Notes under the pieces: generated by a model
What the model was told of the DNA's origin: nothing
The model's input: the letters and a program-made list of their open reading frames with translations, nothing else
Databases searched by the model: none
In this document: one piece after another, positions 26,261 to 35,315 of the stretch
Numbering within the stretch: the first letter of the stretch is position 1
Layout: each line of letters opens with the position of its first letter
Assembly: GCA_964518955.1 (NCBI GenBank)
Contig: CAZFHS010000014.1
Span: forward strand, 58,183-122,182
Length of the DNA: 64,000 nucleotides
Direction: 5' to 3'
DNA from: JBDGYW01 sp964518955
Lineage (GTDB): Bacteria; Gemmatimonadota; Gemmatimonadetes; Gemmatimonadales; GWC2-71-9
Translations under genes and position numbers: made by a program

Positions 26261-27541
26261 CTAATCGCCGCCGACGATGGAAAACTGGATCGGCATCCTG
26301 ATCAGAACTCTTACCGGTTCGCCATCAACAAGTCCTGGCGCAAATCCCAACCGGTTGAGGTAGTGCAATGCAGCGTCGTTGAATCGATCGTCGGTCGATT
26401 CTGTCACCCGTGATGACCCAGGTTCGAGGTTGCCGTCGATACCCACTACGGTTTCCAATTGGACGACGCCTTCGGCAGACTCGTCGAGCAGCTCCTGTGG
26501 GTATTCGAACGGCGGCCTCGCAACCAGTCTTGGTGGCTCGTCAACCTCGTACTCCGAATACACCCTGCCCGTGACGCCTGCGACCTCCGCCGTCTGCGGA
26601 ACGGTCACTGAATTGTCTACTGCCGGTGCTATCACGGGAGCGGGGACCTCACATGCGAGCGAGAACGCGATGCCACCTGTAGCCAGTGCAATCACAATCT
26701 GGGTTGTCCGTCCACGAGTCTGGGCGGTCATCAACTCGATTCGTCTCAGGAGTGGAGATCGCCGTTCAGACAGAGCCACGGTCGCAACTCGCGGACTCCG
26801 TGCTTTGCTGCAGACATTGAGCAGAAACTCACCATACAGTCGCGGTTCAGCTCCGCTACCTAGCACCCGCGCATCGCAGTCGGCCTCCGCTGCCAACCGT
26901 AGCCTGCGTACCTGCCACCAGATGGCGGGGTTCCAGGGCAATAGGACCAAGGCGAGCAAACCGCCAAGCAGCAAGTACAAATCGTTTGCGCGCGCGTGCT
27001 CTGCCTCATGCAGAACTACCAGACGCTGTTCCTCGTCACTCAGGTCCAACACCCAGCGCGGTATTACCAGAGCGTGGTTCCAGAATCCAACCAACGCTGG
27101 TCCCACGTTTTCGGAAACGAGCACATGCTGACCGGCTACGGACGCGTAAAGCCAGGATCGCCTCTCACGAATGAGCCGTACTGTAGTTCCGGTAACGAGG
27201 CTGGCCAATGTAAGCGTTGTCACAAACCACACGGTAACGAGCATACGATCCAACAACTCGCCGCCGAAAAAGCCAACTTCATTGGCGCCGGATTCGCCCG
27301 CCAATGGCGACCCAACAACGGTCAGCTCGCCAATACTCACAGTCGGTAGTAGGCCGTTCTCGGCAAGCATCCCCGGAAAACTCAGGTTAACAATTGGCAA
27401 CGCGATTGACGCCGTTATTGCCACAACCCAGGCCCAGCGGCCAGGGCGCCGGGTGGATCGAAGCAACGACTCCCCCGAATTGCCTACGATTGCGAAGCAA
27501 GCGCCAACTAGAATCGAATAAAGCATCCACGCGGCGATCAC
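26261..27541 (-). CDS. BlaR1-like M56 membrane peptidase with TonB-type C-terminal domain
   Basis: 426 residues. N-terminal membrane helices (MLYSILVGACFAIVGNSG, WVVAITASIALPIVNLSF, MLVTVWFVTTLTLASLV) surround a cytoplasmic zinc metalloprotease domain with HEAEH in VVLHEAEHARANDLYLLL. A further helix follows near ATGGIAFSLACEV. The C-terminus is a TonB energy-transducer-like domain (EGVVQLETVVGIDGNLEPGS...FNDAALHYLNRLGFAPG) instead of a penicillin-binding sensor. The GTG start overlaps the blaI-like stop (GTGA). Presumed job: sense an envelope signal and cleave or inactivate the BlaI-like repressor. No beta-lactamase is nearby, so the signal may not be a beta-lactam. Confidence 0.9.
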   Translation of the reverse strand: MIAAWMLYSILVGACFAIVGNSGESLLRSTRRPGRWAWVVAITASIALPIVNLSFPGMLAENGLLPTVSIGELTVVGSPLAGESGANEVGFFGGELLDRMLVTVWFVTTLTLASLVTGTTVRLIRERRSWLYASVAGQHVLVSENVGPALVGFWNHALVIPRWVLDLSDEEQRLVVLHEAEHARANDLYLLLGGLLALVLLPWNPAIWWQVRRLRLAAEADCDARVLGSGAEPRLYGEFLLNVCSKARSPRVATVALSERRSPLLRRIELMTAQTRGRTTQIVIALATGGIAFSLACEVPAPVIAPAVDNSVTVPQTAEVAGVTGRVYSEYEVDEPPRLVARPPFEYPQELLDESAEGVVQLETVVGIDGNLEPGSSRVTESTDDRFNDAALHYLNRLGFAPGLVDGEPVRVLIRMPIQFSIVGGD

Positions 27542-27930
27542 GATTTTCCGCCCTTCAAACGCTTGTTCAATTGCGACCTTATTCGGCGCAGTTCGTCATC
27601 GCTAACCGATTCATCCTCCAATAACTGCGCGATCAGCAGTGCGCGAGATCCCTGATACACTTTGTCCACGAATCGCTTGAGGACTTTGTCGGTTGCTTCA
27701 GTGGGCTCAACGGTTGGGAAATACCGGAACGCCCTGCCTTCATCTTCGTGTCGCACGTGCCCTTTGGCGTCGAGCGCGCGCAGCACGGTTAGGACCGATG
27801 TGTAAGCGAGTGGTTTCTCCAATTGTTCCCGGACTTCGGTAACAGTAGCCGAGCCCAGCTTCCACAAGACGGCCATAACATCGAGTTCGCTGTTGGTGAG
27901 GTGAGGTGCCACGTTGCCCCCGGGTTCCAT
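27538..27930 (-). CDS. BlaI/MecI/CopY family transcriptional repressor
   Basis: 130 residues. A winged helix (LTNSELDVMAVLWKLGSATV, TSVLTVLRALDAKGHVRHED) is followed by the C-terminal dimer helices (FVDKVYQGSRALLIAQLLED). Typical length and order. It is coupled to the M56 peptidase gene that normally inactivates such repressors. A candidate operator lies 58-84 bp upstream of the start codon. Confidence 0.93.
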   Translation of the reverse strand: MEPGGNVAPHLTNSELDVMAVLWKLGSATVTEVREQLEKPLAYTSVLTVLRALDAKGHVRHEDEGRAFRYFPTVEPTEATDKVLKRFVDKVYQGSRALLIAQLLEDESVSDDELRRIRSQLNKRLKGGKS

Positions 27931-27987
27931 GCAGCAAAGACCGGTTGGACATACCGGCCCCGACTGCGGGTACGTTCTTGGGTTGAC

Positions 27988-28014
27988 TACTTATTACGCA
28001 GTATTTAGTACTAA
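27988..28014. promoter_or_regulatory. Candidate BlaI-type operator
   Basis: Two symmetric elements lie side by side upstream of the blaI-like gene: TACT-N8-AGTA (27988-28003) and the perfect 10-bp palindrome TTAGTACTAA (28005-28014). TACT/AGTA half-sites resemble Bla/Mec boxes (TAC..GTA core). Position upstream of the repressor gene supports autoregulation. Confidence 0.55.
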
Positions 28015-28085
28015 GTCGTTGCAGGTGTCAAGGGTCGGGTTGGTTGAATCGGGGCTAGCGCTGTGTTTACAGCCCGCCACTGTGG

Positions 28086-28763
28086 CTACATGGTTATACG
28101 CACTCCCAACCATACGTCGATGATGTTGTGCCACGCAGCGCGTGGATACCAATATGTCGAACTCAGGCGCTCGTCTCCCAGGTACACACGCGCTTCACTA
28201 GCTGCAAACTCGAACGCGACATTTCGACTGGTCCAAAGACTAACGCCGAGCCCAAATCCAAGCTCGACGCCCGAGCTCGTCAGTCTGTGGCGCCCCAAAT
28301 CCTCCGTCTTACCCACCCAGCCAATGCGAGCTAAGAGAAAAGGCTCCACCAAACTTGAACTCAGCTTGCTGTAGCGTGCTTCGAGGAACATCCGGGTAAT
28401 GCGATTGCCAGCACTGCCCCCTCCTGCACTCGTCGATGATCCGCTAGATCCAGGTGCGAAACGACTACGATCGCCGTGCCTGCCGTACGCAAGTCCAAGC
28501 GCAGCATCGAAGTGGTTCGAAATCCTTCGTCCAGCTATGCCGACGACCTCTACTCCCCAATCCCAATCGTTGAACTGGCGAGCTCGCGGAACCGCGAAGT
28601 CCGAACGAAGGCCAGCGTACCATCCGGGGTCGCCGACGCCACCCTGCCCATGAACCGATTCCAACGGCACCATCAACATGACACAGAAGAAGGCAAAGAT
28701 CGTCACTGAAGGCACCGGACACGGCGTTCGCCACCTAAAGAGTCTACGCATATGAGCGTTCAT
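28086..28763 (-). CDS. Putative outer-membrane beta-barrel protein
   Basis: 225 residues. The signal peptide (TIFAFFCVMLMVPLESVHG) is followed by alternating hydrophobic/polar strands with aromatic ends: DPGWYAGLRSDFAVP, HFDAALGLAYGRHGDR, SSGVELGFGLGVSLW, and a final strand HNIIDVWLGVRITM. A Gly/Ser loop (SSGSSTSAGGGS) sits between strands. The strand pattern suggests a small eight-strand barrel of the OmpA/OmpX kind. It lies 107 bp downstream of the propeller gene 28871-30118, possibly in the same transcript. No specific family recognised. Confidence 0.65.
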   Translation of the reverse strand: MNAHMRRLFRWRTPCPVPSVTIFAFFCVMLMVPLESVHGQGGVGDPGWYAGLRSDFAVPRARQFNDWDWGVEVVGIAGRRISNHFDAALGLAYGRHGDRSRFAPGSSGSSTSAGGGSAGNRITRMFLEARYSKLSSSLVEPFLLARIGWVGKTEDLGRHRLTSSGVELGFGLGVSLWTSRNVAFEFAASEARVYLGDERLSSTYWYPRAAWHNIIDVWLGVRITM

Positions 28764-28870
28764 AAGCTCACATTCTCATCCGAGCAATCACATTCTCTCC
28801 GCTGTGGCCAGCATAAGCGGTTTCGATGCCCAGGCATACGGGGTGAGGCGCGTCATCATTGAACGCATGC

Positions 28871-30118
28871 TCAATTGCGTGTTCCCTCGACTAGAAAACG
28901 AACGACGTATTCCACATCATAATCATCGCGGTAGACACCCCACACGCGATCGCCTCGCCTCACGAGTATCCTCGTATTTTCTGGCGCAGTGACAGACCCT
29001 AGGAACGTTCCGTCTGGTTCGAAGACATCAAACGATGAAGCTTCACGCCATTCCAGAATTGGACGAGTATCTCCAGGTTCACGCGGCTTCACGTCACGCT
29101 TCACTGCCTCGACGTATCGTTCCACCCAGATGCGACCGTCGTCTCCAACGTACAGATCCCGGTATGCAGGTTTCCTACTCGGAATCGCGTCGAAGCGTTC
29201 AGCTCCCCGGCGTTCAAACCGATCTGCCCGTGCCTCCCACTGGTTCCGCTCCTGTCGGTGTAGGGCTACAGGTTCATAATCGCGTTCTACTCGTGTCACG
29301 GAACCGTTCGCCATCGCGATATCAAACGCATATGGGTCATTGCGACCAAGCACCGCGTAACCCAACGGGCTTCTCGTATAGCACACGGCCGTCGGGAAGT
29401 TCCATCTAGCGCCATCCGCCGTCATGAGAACAAATGCCGGCCCCTTCTCCTCGAGCGGTAGTCGGATCGAATCGACCAAGTCACCAGCTGGTGAGACCTT
29501 GATCAGTAGCTTGGGCACCTCTCCACCACCCAATGTGACGACGCCTCGAGCAGTTCGCTGTTCGCGCAGTGGCACGTGGCGACGACGACCCATGTCGGTG
29601 GCCAGCACGTAGTAGTAACCCGCAGTATCAACGAAAAACGTCTCGCTCGTATACAATCCACTGGGAACACGGTGACTATCGATGTATTGCCCCGCGGTGT
29701 CATACACTGTTATCCGCGTATTCCCCACATCCCAAGCTGCAAGATGCCCGTTGTGGAGCACTCGCATACCGAGTACGGCACGGTACTCACCGGGGCCTTG
29801 GCCAGGTCGGCCCACATCGCCGAGGTATCTGCCTTCACTGTCATACCGTCGAATTGCAGGTACCTGATAGTCCAAAACGAACATGTTGCCTTCATTTCCG
29901 ACGGCAACGCTTGATATCCCACCGAACGTGTACTCCTCTGGGCCTTCGAGCATCCCTATCCTGAGTTCCTCGGTGAACCGCACATCTTCCCCCCACACCG
30001 GAGGATTGTTCGCATGGACTACTACGGTGTCTTGTGCGGCTGCCGGTGCTGCATGCAACACCGTGAATGCCGCCATAATCAGTGAACACCTGAGCGGTCG
30101 AGACACTACGCTTTTCAC
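28871..30118 (-). CDS. 6-bladed beta-propeller protein, signal-peptide form, paralogue of 57698-58942
   Basis: 415 residues from GTG at 30118, which overlaps the preceding propeller stop (GTGA); the frame opens 14 codons earlier inside that gene. It has an ordinary signal peptide (SLIMAAFTVLHAAPAAA, cleaved before QD) and no lipobox, unlike most copies here. Signature: VWGEDVRFTEELRIGMLEGP, blade 1 VAVGNEGNMFVLDYQVPAI, turn GRPGQGPGEYRAV. The C-terminal half has YRDLYVGDDGRIWVERYVEA. The same domain plan occurs at 57698-58942. Probably periplasmic and soluble. Made together with the lipoprotein propeller upstream. Confidence 0.85.
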   Translation of the reverse strand: MKSVVSRPLRCSLIMAAFTVLHAAPAAAQDTVVVHANNPPVWGEDVRFTEELRIGMLEGPEEYTFGGISSVAVGNEGNMFVLDYQVPAIRRYDSEGRYLGDVGRPGQGPGEYRAVLGMRVLHNGHLAAWDVGNTRITVYDTAGQYIDSHRVPSGLYTSETFFVDTAGYYYVLATDMGRRRHVPLREQRTARGVVTLGGGEVPKLLIKVSPAGDLVDSIRLPLEEKGPAFVLMTADGARWNFPTAVCYTRSPLGYAVLGRNDPYAFDIAMANGSVTRVERDYEPVALHRQERNQWEARADRFERRGAERFDAIPSRKPAYRDLYVGDDGRIWVERYVEAVKRDVKPREPGDTRPILEWREASSFDVFEPDGTFLGSVTAPENTRILVRRGDRVWGVYRDDYDVEYVVRFLVEGTRN

Positions 30119-31416
30119 ATGTACTGCCCACCTGGTGATATGCTGAACCGCACCACCCACGGCACTCCGAGATCGTCAGGCTCGACTGCCCAGAATGTGT
30201 TTCCTCGGCTCCATCGGATCCGCATATTCGCGGGTAGCTCGAGTTGCCCGCGCGGTCGTCCATCGGTATTCAGTATCAACCACCGCCATGTGGCTGGGTC
30301 TGCATTTGAAAGACGCAGCCACACCGACTCGTCTTGTGCCACCCAGGGAGCCACGATGGGCAGCTTGTATTCGGGAAAGTCCATCGCAGCACGGAGGGGC
30401 CGAACTCTCGCCTCCCAGTCGGGCGGAGCGGGGGCGCCGGGCCTGTAGGCGACCATTCCTCCGGGTTCTCCTCGGGCGGCTTTCACCGCGATGGAATCGA
30501 GGTCGTCCGAGGTGTAACGCACCGGCTCGTAGTGAAGCGTGCGCTGATACAGGGTGTCGCCAGCCAGCCCAATCCGCGTCACCATGAATGCGCCATCGTC
30601 AGCCTTCTGCGGAGCGGGCGCCTCCACTTGGACGTACCCATCCTGCAACGGCTCCCACCACGGGGTAGTGATGGGGGCCCTCGGCGTCATCAAACGACTG
30701 CCCCCAAACTCCACAAACTCAATACGACCATCTTCGCTCGACGGCGGCCTCCACATCCGCGGTGGCGGTCGTCCCGCCCACCCGATGGTATCGGTCACGG
30801 CACCATTGTGATCAAAGAGAACGAACGGGACTGGAATACTGTCGGTTGGCTCCACTCCGGTGGCTGGATCGTCACGGCGAGCGCTCACCATTCCCAGGTG
30901 GCTGGCGAACTTACCGTCGGAGCGCATAGTCCACGGAAGCACGTGGCCGATGCTGTTAGGAAGCGGAACGATTACGCTCTCGACCCGCCTTGCCGAGAGT
31001 ACGCCTCCGTCTCTGTCAAAGAGGGTGATTCGGCTCGGTCCGCGCGAGATAGCCCATACCGTATCCCCAACCACTCCAAACCTCGGTGTGCTTTCGAACT
31101 CGCCAGGACCGGCACCGCGCCGACCTATCCGGCGCAACAGAACCCCGTCCGGATTGAACACCCTGATCTCCGGAACCGATGCCTCCATGACATACAAGTT
31201 GCCATCACGATCTACGTCGATACGGGTAACCCGTGAAAACCCAACGTCCGGGTCGTCGACGTCTCCGATGCGCATCTCCGCTTCGGCTCTGAGATGGGGT
31301 ATCGCATCGATGTGGCTGTCACTGCCATCAATGCCGTGGTCGCAGGCAGATAGGACCACGCACAACACTGCGGAGGTTATGAGCGACAAACGAACGGGCG
31401 GGGCGTGTCTAACCAT
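30115..31416 (-). CDS. 6-bladed beta-propeller lipoprotein, paralogue of 16893-18080
   Basis: 433 residues; lipobox VVLSAC. After the signal come EAEMRIGDVDDPDVGFSRVT and blade 1 IDVDRDGNLYVMEASVPEI, then RIGRRGAGPGEFESTPRFGV. Later blades include WVAQDESVWLRLSNADPAT, a proline-rich insertion near the middle (RPGAPAPPDWEARV), and a C-terminal strand pair with PANMRIRWSRGNTFWA. It shares the RIG-x-VDDP signature with the propeller at 16893-18080. It is the first of two overlapping propeller genes; the upstream gene on the same strand is a small membrane protein 70 bp away. Confidence 0.85.
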   Translation of the reverse strand: MVRHAPPVRLSLITSAVLCVVLSACDHGIDGSDSHIDAIPHLRAEAEMRIGDVDDPDVGFSRVTRIDVDRDGNLYVMEASVPEIRVFNPDGVLLRRIGRRGAGPGEFESTPRFGVVGDTVWAISRGPSRITLFDRDGGVLSARRVESVIVPLPNSIGHVLPWTMRSDGKFASHLGMVSARRDDPATGVEPTDSIPVPFVLFDHNGAVTDTIGWAGRPPPRMWRPPSSEDGRIEFVEFGGSRLMTPRAPITTPWWEPLQDGYVQVEAPAPQKADDGAFMVTRIGLAGDTLYQRTLHYEPVRYTSDDLDSIAVKAARGEPGGMVAYRPGAPAPPDWEARVRPLRAAMDFPEYKLPIVAPWVAQDESVWLRLSNADPATWRWLILNTDGRPRGQLELPANMRIRWSRGNTFWAVEPDDLGVPWVVRFSISPGGQYM

Positions 31417-31486
31417 CGTCGGTCTCCTACTCGAGTCAGACTACTGGGGTCGTCTTTCGACTCCGCAAAAACCTTCACACTCCATC

Positions 31487-31843
31487 TCATCCAACGCCGG
31501 CACCGATCCGCCGTGCTCCCAAGACCAACGCGAGTGCTGCCAACAGCAACACGCCGGTGAGTGGATCGGTGTTGTCCGGAAGCCAGCCGAATCTGATGGC
31601 TCCGTGGTGGGCTATTGCGAAGGCAACTGCAGACCAAGCAAGCGATCGGAGAGTGAACGCCTTCTGTTGAGTAGCAGTTGCATCGCCCGCCACTGCTGTT
31701 GCGTGACTACGTCGCTGTTGGATGAACAGCAGTATCTCGCGGCCGAGAACGGCTGATACGAGAGCCACCAGAAGCAGGAGAATCACTTCACGTTCTAGCG
31801 TGGCAGTGAAGAATATCGCGAGCACAACAAGCCACCAGGGCAT
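31487..31843 (-). CDS. Small integral membrane protein, function unknown
   Basis: 118 residues, mostly hydrophobic: segments at about 2-36 (WWLVVLAIFFTATL and EVILLLLVALVSAVLGREIL), about 68-84 (LAWSAVAFAIAHHGAIRFG) and 95-112 (LTGVLLLAALALVLGA), giving about four helices. A conserved-looking His pair (IAHHGAIRFGW) sits in the third. It is 11 bp downstream of the thioredoxin lipoprotein gene, so cotranscribed. No family recognised. Confidence 0.65.
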   Translation of the reverse strand: MPWWLVVLAIFFTATLEREVILLLLVALVSAVLGREILLFIQQRRSHATAVAGDATATQQKAFTLRSLAWSAVAFAIAHHGAIRFGWLPDNTDPLTGVLLLAALALVLGARRIGAGVG

Positions 31844-31854
31844 CTACGAGTAGC

Positions 31855-32418
31855 TCACTTCACGGTCGATGCACTGTCGGGCGTCCACCAGTCGAGGTAC
31901 GCCGTCATCCTGTCTTCATCGAAGTACCCACTCATGAGCCCTTTCACCGGAGGTATCGTAGCTCTGCCGTTCGAGTCCAATACGAATACGTGAGGATACC
32001 CATGGATCTCGGCGAATTGAGATAAGAACCGTTCGTTGTGGTTCAAGGGGCCGTAGTTCACCTTCATCACAATGAAGTTCTGTATCAGTCTCTCACGAAT
32101 TGACTCCGTTTCGGCCCAGTATCGCTCGAGCCCAATACAAGGCCCGCACCACCAACCACCCACAACGAGAAGAATCTGCTTGTCTTCGGCTTGAGCCAGC
32201 TCGACCGCTGCCGCAAGATCTTCAAACGGATCGCGTTCGTGATCGTACCGAGTCACGAAGAAGACGTCCGAGTCTGCAGATGCTACGTTGGCGCTCATGC
32301 GTAACTGGGATTGTGCCCATAGGCTATCACTGTATAGCACCGGCCTCTGATCGTCGTGACTCGAACAACCGGTGATACAAAATGCGATCAGGATTACTGC
32401 GTAGGCTGGCCACATCAT
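31855..32418 (-). CDS. Thioredoxin-fold lipoprotein with WCGPC active site
   Basis: 187 residues. Lipobox ITGC (Cys18) anchors it to a membrane facing the periplasm. A thioredoxin-like domain has the active site GGWWCGPCIGLERYW (Cys91, Cys94), and cis-Pro in IHGYPHVFVLDSNGR. The core resembles the DsbD-gamma/thioredoxin_7 type, in which a cytochrome- or disulfide-related reductase uses the CxxC pair. It lies between the large plug protein and the small membrane protein on one strand, close to two propellers, so a role in maturing those exported proteins is plausible but inferred. Confidence 0.88.
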   Translation of the reverse strand: MMWPAYAVILIAFCITGCSSHDDQRPVLYSDSLWAQSQLRMSANVASADSDVFFVTRYDHERDPFEDLAAAVELAQAEDKQILLVVGGWWCGPCIGLERYWAETESIRERLIQNFIVMKVNYGPLNHNERFLSQFAEIHGYPHVFVLDSNGRATIPPVKGLMSGYFDEDRMTAYLDWWTPDSASTVK

Positions 32419-32508
32419 GAGGGAGCCTCCCGTCCATCTTATAGATGCATTGGCGAACTCACACGTTACGCTACCTCACGCGCCGGCTGGGCAGCGCATC
32501 GTACCTCA

Positions 32509-35085
32509 TCACCTCATCCATATCGCTATCACCCCACAATCCGAGCCGACAGCCATAAATTCGGGCGGAACGTTTGCCGCACTGGTATATATCTCAACTG
32601 CTGCGACGTCGTTAGCGTCTACGAATTGGTCGACGATCATGTCAGGGTAAATGGGCGACCCGCTTTTTGGATTGAACCCTATCGGCACCATCTTGACCTC
32701 GGTACCATCGACGTAGATGGCCGGATTACACCCACTGAATCGGGCCGAGGTCATGCGAATCACGTTGTTCCCCATGATGTTCGCAAATACCTCAACTCCG
32801 GGCGCCAGCCCAATCAGGTCGGTGATGACATGCGGCTGCCGTTCTTCGATATCGTCTCTAGAAAAGAAGGTCCCGATCATGGTTTCGCGGCGGTGTTCGA
32901 ATTCGCTGATGCGGCTGAAGTACCCCGCCCCACGGTCGCCTTCAATGACCACTTCTTCTAGTTGGATTGGCAAAGGCGACAGCGAAAAGTTGAGCAGGGT
33001 TTCCGGCTCATGGCTAACGACTTGAAGTGCCACCTGAGCCGCCCCATAACCCAACCGGCTGACCTCGATGTGAACCAATGAATCTGGCCAGGTAACACCT
33101 GACAACTCGTATCGGCCTTCAGACCCGGTGGCGGTGCGATGCTGCCCGTCTGCAATGACGGTCACACCCTCCAACGGTTCTCCGGTGACAGAGTCGGTCA
33201 CCAACCCAACCAATCGCGGGGGGGAAGGAGCCGATTCGGCCAGGCGATCTGGTGCAAGAAAGAAATCGACCTTCCATGCGGGTTGGTCAGTCGCAAACTC
33301 GTTTTGGTAATGAGCGCCGCGTGGCCTGTTCCAACCAAACAGCAGTGTTTCTGATGTCCGCTTCGGAAAGATGAAGCTCGCCTCTCGGCTGGTTGCGCCA
33401 TCCTTTTCCGCTAATAGCCAGATCGTGCGTCCTGCCGGCACATGGCACACGGCATACCAGCCGGATCGATCCGTCGTGACCTCCTCACTCACGTCGTGCA
33501 CCGACACAGTGAGTCCCGATTTGTCGCCCCAATCCTGTGTGACCGGGGCGGTGCGTGGACGCCCACCGGCCGCACGCCATATGCGTATCGATTGCCACCA
33601 CCCAAACACACGCGCTCCAACCACAGGCGTACCGGTTGCCGAATCGCGTACGACGCCGAATACCATTCGCGAATCCGGGGTTTCATCGGATGCGGGGCAG
33701 AGTCGCTCCATCGCACTCCGTACGTGAGGAATGTTGAAGTTTGCGTACGTTTCGGCCCCCCGCATCAAGTCGACGGCCAATTCCTCAGGGGGCGCGGCGA
33801 CCGAGTCGAGCTTTGGGTGTTCGAGTGCCACCGAGTATTCGCCGTCAAACGGAACGTGCAATTCGAATCGCCCATTCGCGTCAGTTATCGTTCGGAAGTC
33901 GGTTCCGGCCACACCGACCAATGCCCCGCCGAGGTACCGTGAACTGGTGCTATCGAAGACCGAGCCGCTGATGATGCTCAACGAAGCTTCGTAGACCGTA
34001 GAGCCGTCCCGCGCTGATATCCGGAGGATCTCACCCCCTGTGTCCATGAAGCCAACCACTTCGGCCTTACGTCCGCGCATGTAATTGGGGTGTTCGGTCA
34101 CCTCTATCGCCGGCGTTCGTACTTGCCACTCGCGCACGATCCACGCGCCTGAGGGCAACATCAGAAACCGGACGGTGCCCCCTATGCGCCGGTCTCTCAA
34201 GTTGAAGCTCACTCCCGTGTGTCGTACTTCCAGCTCCCGCAGCTCCGCCGAGTTCTCGTCGAGCCACAACGTGCCCTCCACGTCAGGAAGATCACGTCCG
34301 CTCGTCGGCTCGAATGCAAGGCCGATTTCTCCCGTACGGTTTCTTTGGTCGCGAACCACATGGAAGCAGTGGGTGCTCAAAAAATCGTCGTCGAGCAGTG
34401 TGTGTGCATCGGGTATGAGATACCAGGTGCCGTCATCCCGCTCGGTTATGTAGCCCTCGCGCGCGAGCACCTCGGGCGGAGCGCTACGAAACGGTGAATC
34501 GGTCAACCCGGATTTGGTCCGTCCGGTCTCTTCGAGCGTCCTGGTGCGACGCCTGTTCATCATGCGGTGGTAGGTGTACTGCCTGTAACGAAACAGCTCC
34601 TGTTCATCGCCCCAGGAGGTTGCCGCGAGCGCCTTGCGAATCTCCTCCCAGATCAACAGCGTGCGCTCCCCGTCTGCGGGATTGGTGTTGCAGTGGTCGC
34701 GCTCTCGAACCACAAGAGTCGCGAGCTTGATGGGCAGTGCAGCTACATGAAGAGTGAAACGCAGAGTGTCGGTGTGTGCGAGTTGCAGCAGGTCCGACTC
34801 GACCGCGCGGAAACCAATTCGCTCCGATCTCAGTACATACGCCCCGCCCGTCAGCGCTCGAAGGTTGAACCTCCCGTCGCTCCCACTCAACGCTCGGTCC
34901 ACTTCGACTCCGAACGGATCCAGCAGAACCACGAACCCCCTACCGACAGGGGTGCCCCTGGCTGAATCCACAACCAGCCCTTCGATGACCTGACTGTCCA
35001 GATGATCCACTGCACAGAAGAGGGTCGCGGAAACCACCGCGAGGGCGAGGGCTGTCGAAGACCGAAGGGAGGTGAGTCTCTTCAC
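32509..35085 (-). CDS. Large secreted protein: carboxypeptidase-regulatory domains plus TonB-plug-like end, no barrel
   Basis: 858 residues. Signal peptide, then a CarboxypepD_reg beta-sandwich (about 33-115: GLVVDSARGTPVGRGFVVLL), a 250-residue unassigned beta region, and further regulatory-type repeats at about 370-450 (GSVFDSTSSRYLGGALVGV), 480-610 (GVVRDSATGTPVVGARVFG) and 640-720 (GLVTDSVTGEPLEGVTVIA). The last 120 residues are a TonB-plug-like domain (HVITDLIGLAPGVEVFANIM; AIYVDGTEVKMVP; VAAVEIYTSAANVPPEF). A normal TonB receptor would continue into a 22-strand barrel; this one stops. A short relative is at 62935-63768. Possibly a scaffold or partner of outer-membrane transport; function unknown. 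Confidence 0.82.
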   Translation of the reverse strand: MKRLTSLRSSTALALAVVSATLFCAVDHLDSQVIEGLVVDSARGTPVGRGFVVLLDPFGVEVDRALSGSDGRFNLRALTGGAYVLRSERIGFRAVESDLLQLAHTDTLRFTLHVAALPIKLATLVVRERDHCNTNPADGERTLLIWEEIRKALAATSWGDEQELFRYRQYTYHRMMNRRRTRTLEETGRTKSGLTDSPFRSAPPEVLAREGYITERDDGTWYLIPDAHTLLDDDFLSTHCFHVVRDQRNRTGEIGLAFEPTSGRDLPDVEGTLWLDENSAELRELEVRHTGVSFNLRDRRIGGTVRFLMLPSGAWIVREWQVRTPAIEVTEHPNYMRGRKAEVVGFMDTGGEILRISARDGSTVYEASLSIISGSVFDSTSSRYLGGALVGVAGTDFRTITDANGRFELHVPFDGEYSVALEHPKLDSVAAPPEELAVDLMRGAETYANFNIPHVRSAMERLCPASDETPDSRMVFGVVRDSATGTPVVGARVFGWWQSIRIWRAAGGRPRTAPVTQDWGDKSGLTVSVHDVSEEVTTDRSGWYAVCHVPAGRTIWLLAEKDGATSREASFIFPKRTSETLLFGWNRPRGAHYQNEFATDQPAWKVDFFLAPDRLAESAPSPPRLVGLVTDSVTGEPLEGVTVIADGQHRTATGSEGRYELSGVTWPDSLVHIEVSRLGYGAAQVALQVVSHEPETLLNFSLSPLPIQLEEVVIEGDRGAGYFSRISEFEHRRETMIGTFFSRDDIEERQPHVITDLIGLAPGVEVFANIMGNNVIRMTSARFSGCNPAIYVDGTEVKMVPIGFNPKSGSPIYPDMIVDQFVDANDVAAVEIYTSAANVPPEFMAVGSDCGVIAIWMR

Positions 35086-35315
35086 AGCACACAGACTCCT
35101 TTATGCGACCGCGACCGTATTACCCTCGAGCGTGTTGATCGGTCCCGGGGTGAACTAGCCACCCATTGTGCCTCTGCGTTTATCGGGCTTTATGTGAACC
35201 GACCGCGCCGCGGAACTCTCTTGCACGAGCGGAGTAACGCTATCAACATCTTCTCGCAGAGATTGCGAAAACTTTCTACTTGACACCGGCCTGGCTGGCA
35301 GCAAGGAAGTGAGGA
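35086..35315. promoter_or_regulatory. Divergent intergenic region (230 bp)
   Basis: This region lies between the start of the large plug protein (minus) and the SpoIIAA-like gene (plus), so it should carry promoters for both. I saw no strong symmetric element in it. Confidence 0.4.

Noticed and set aside
31377..31637. 86-codon minus-strand frame
   Set aside because: It overlaps the start of the propeller at 30115-31416 and the small membrane protein in another frame, and lacks family content.
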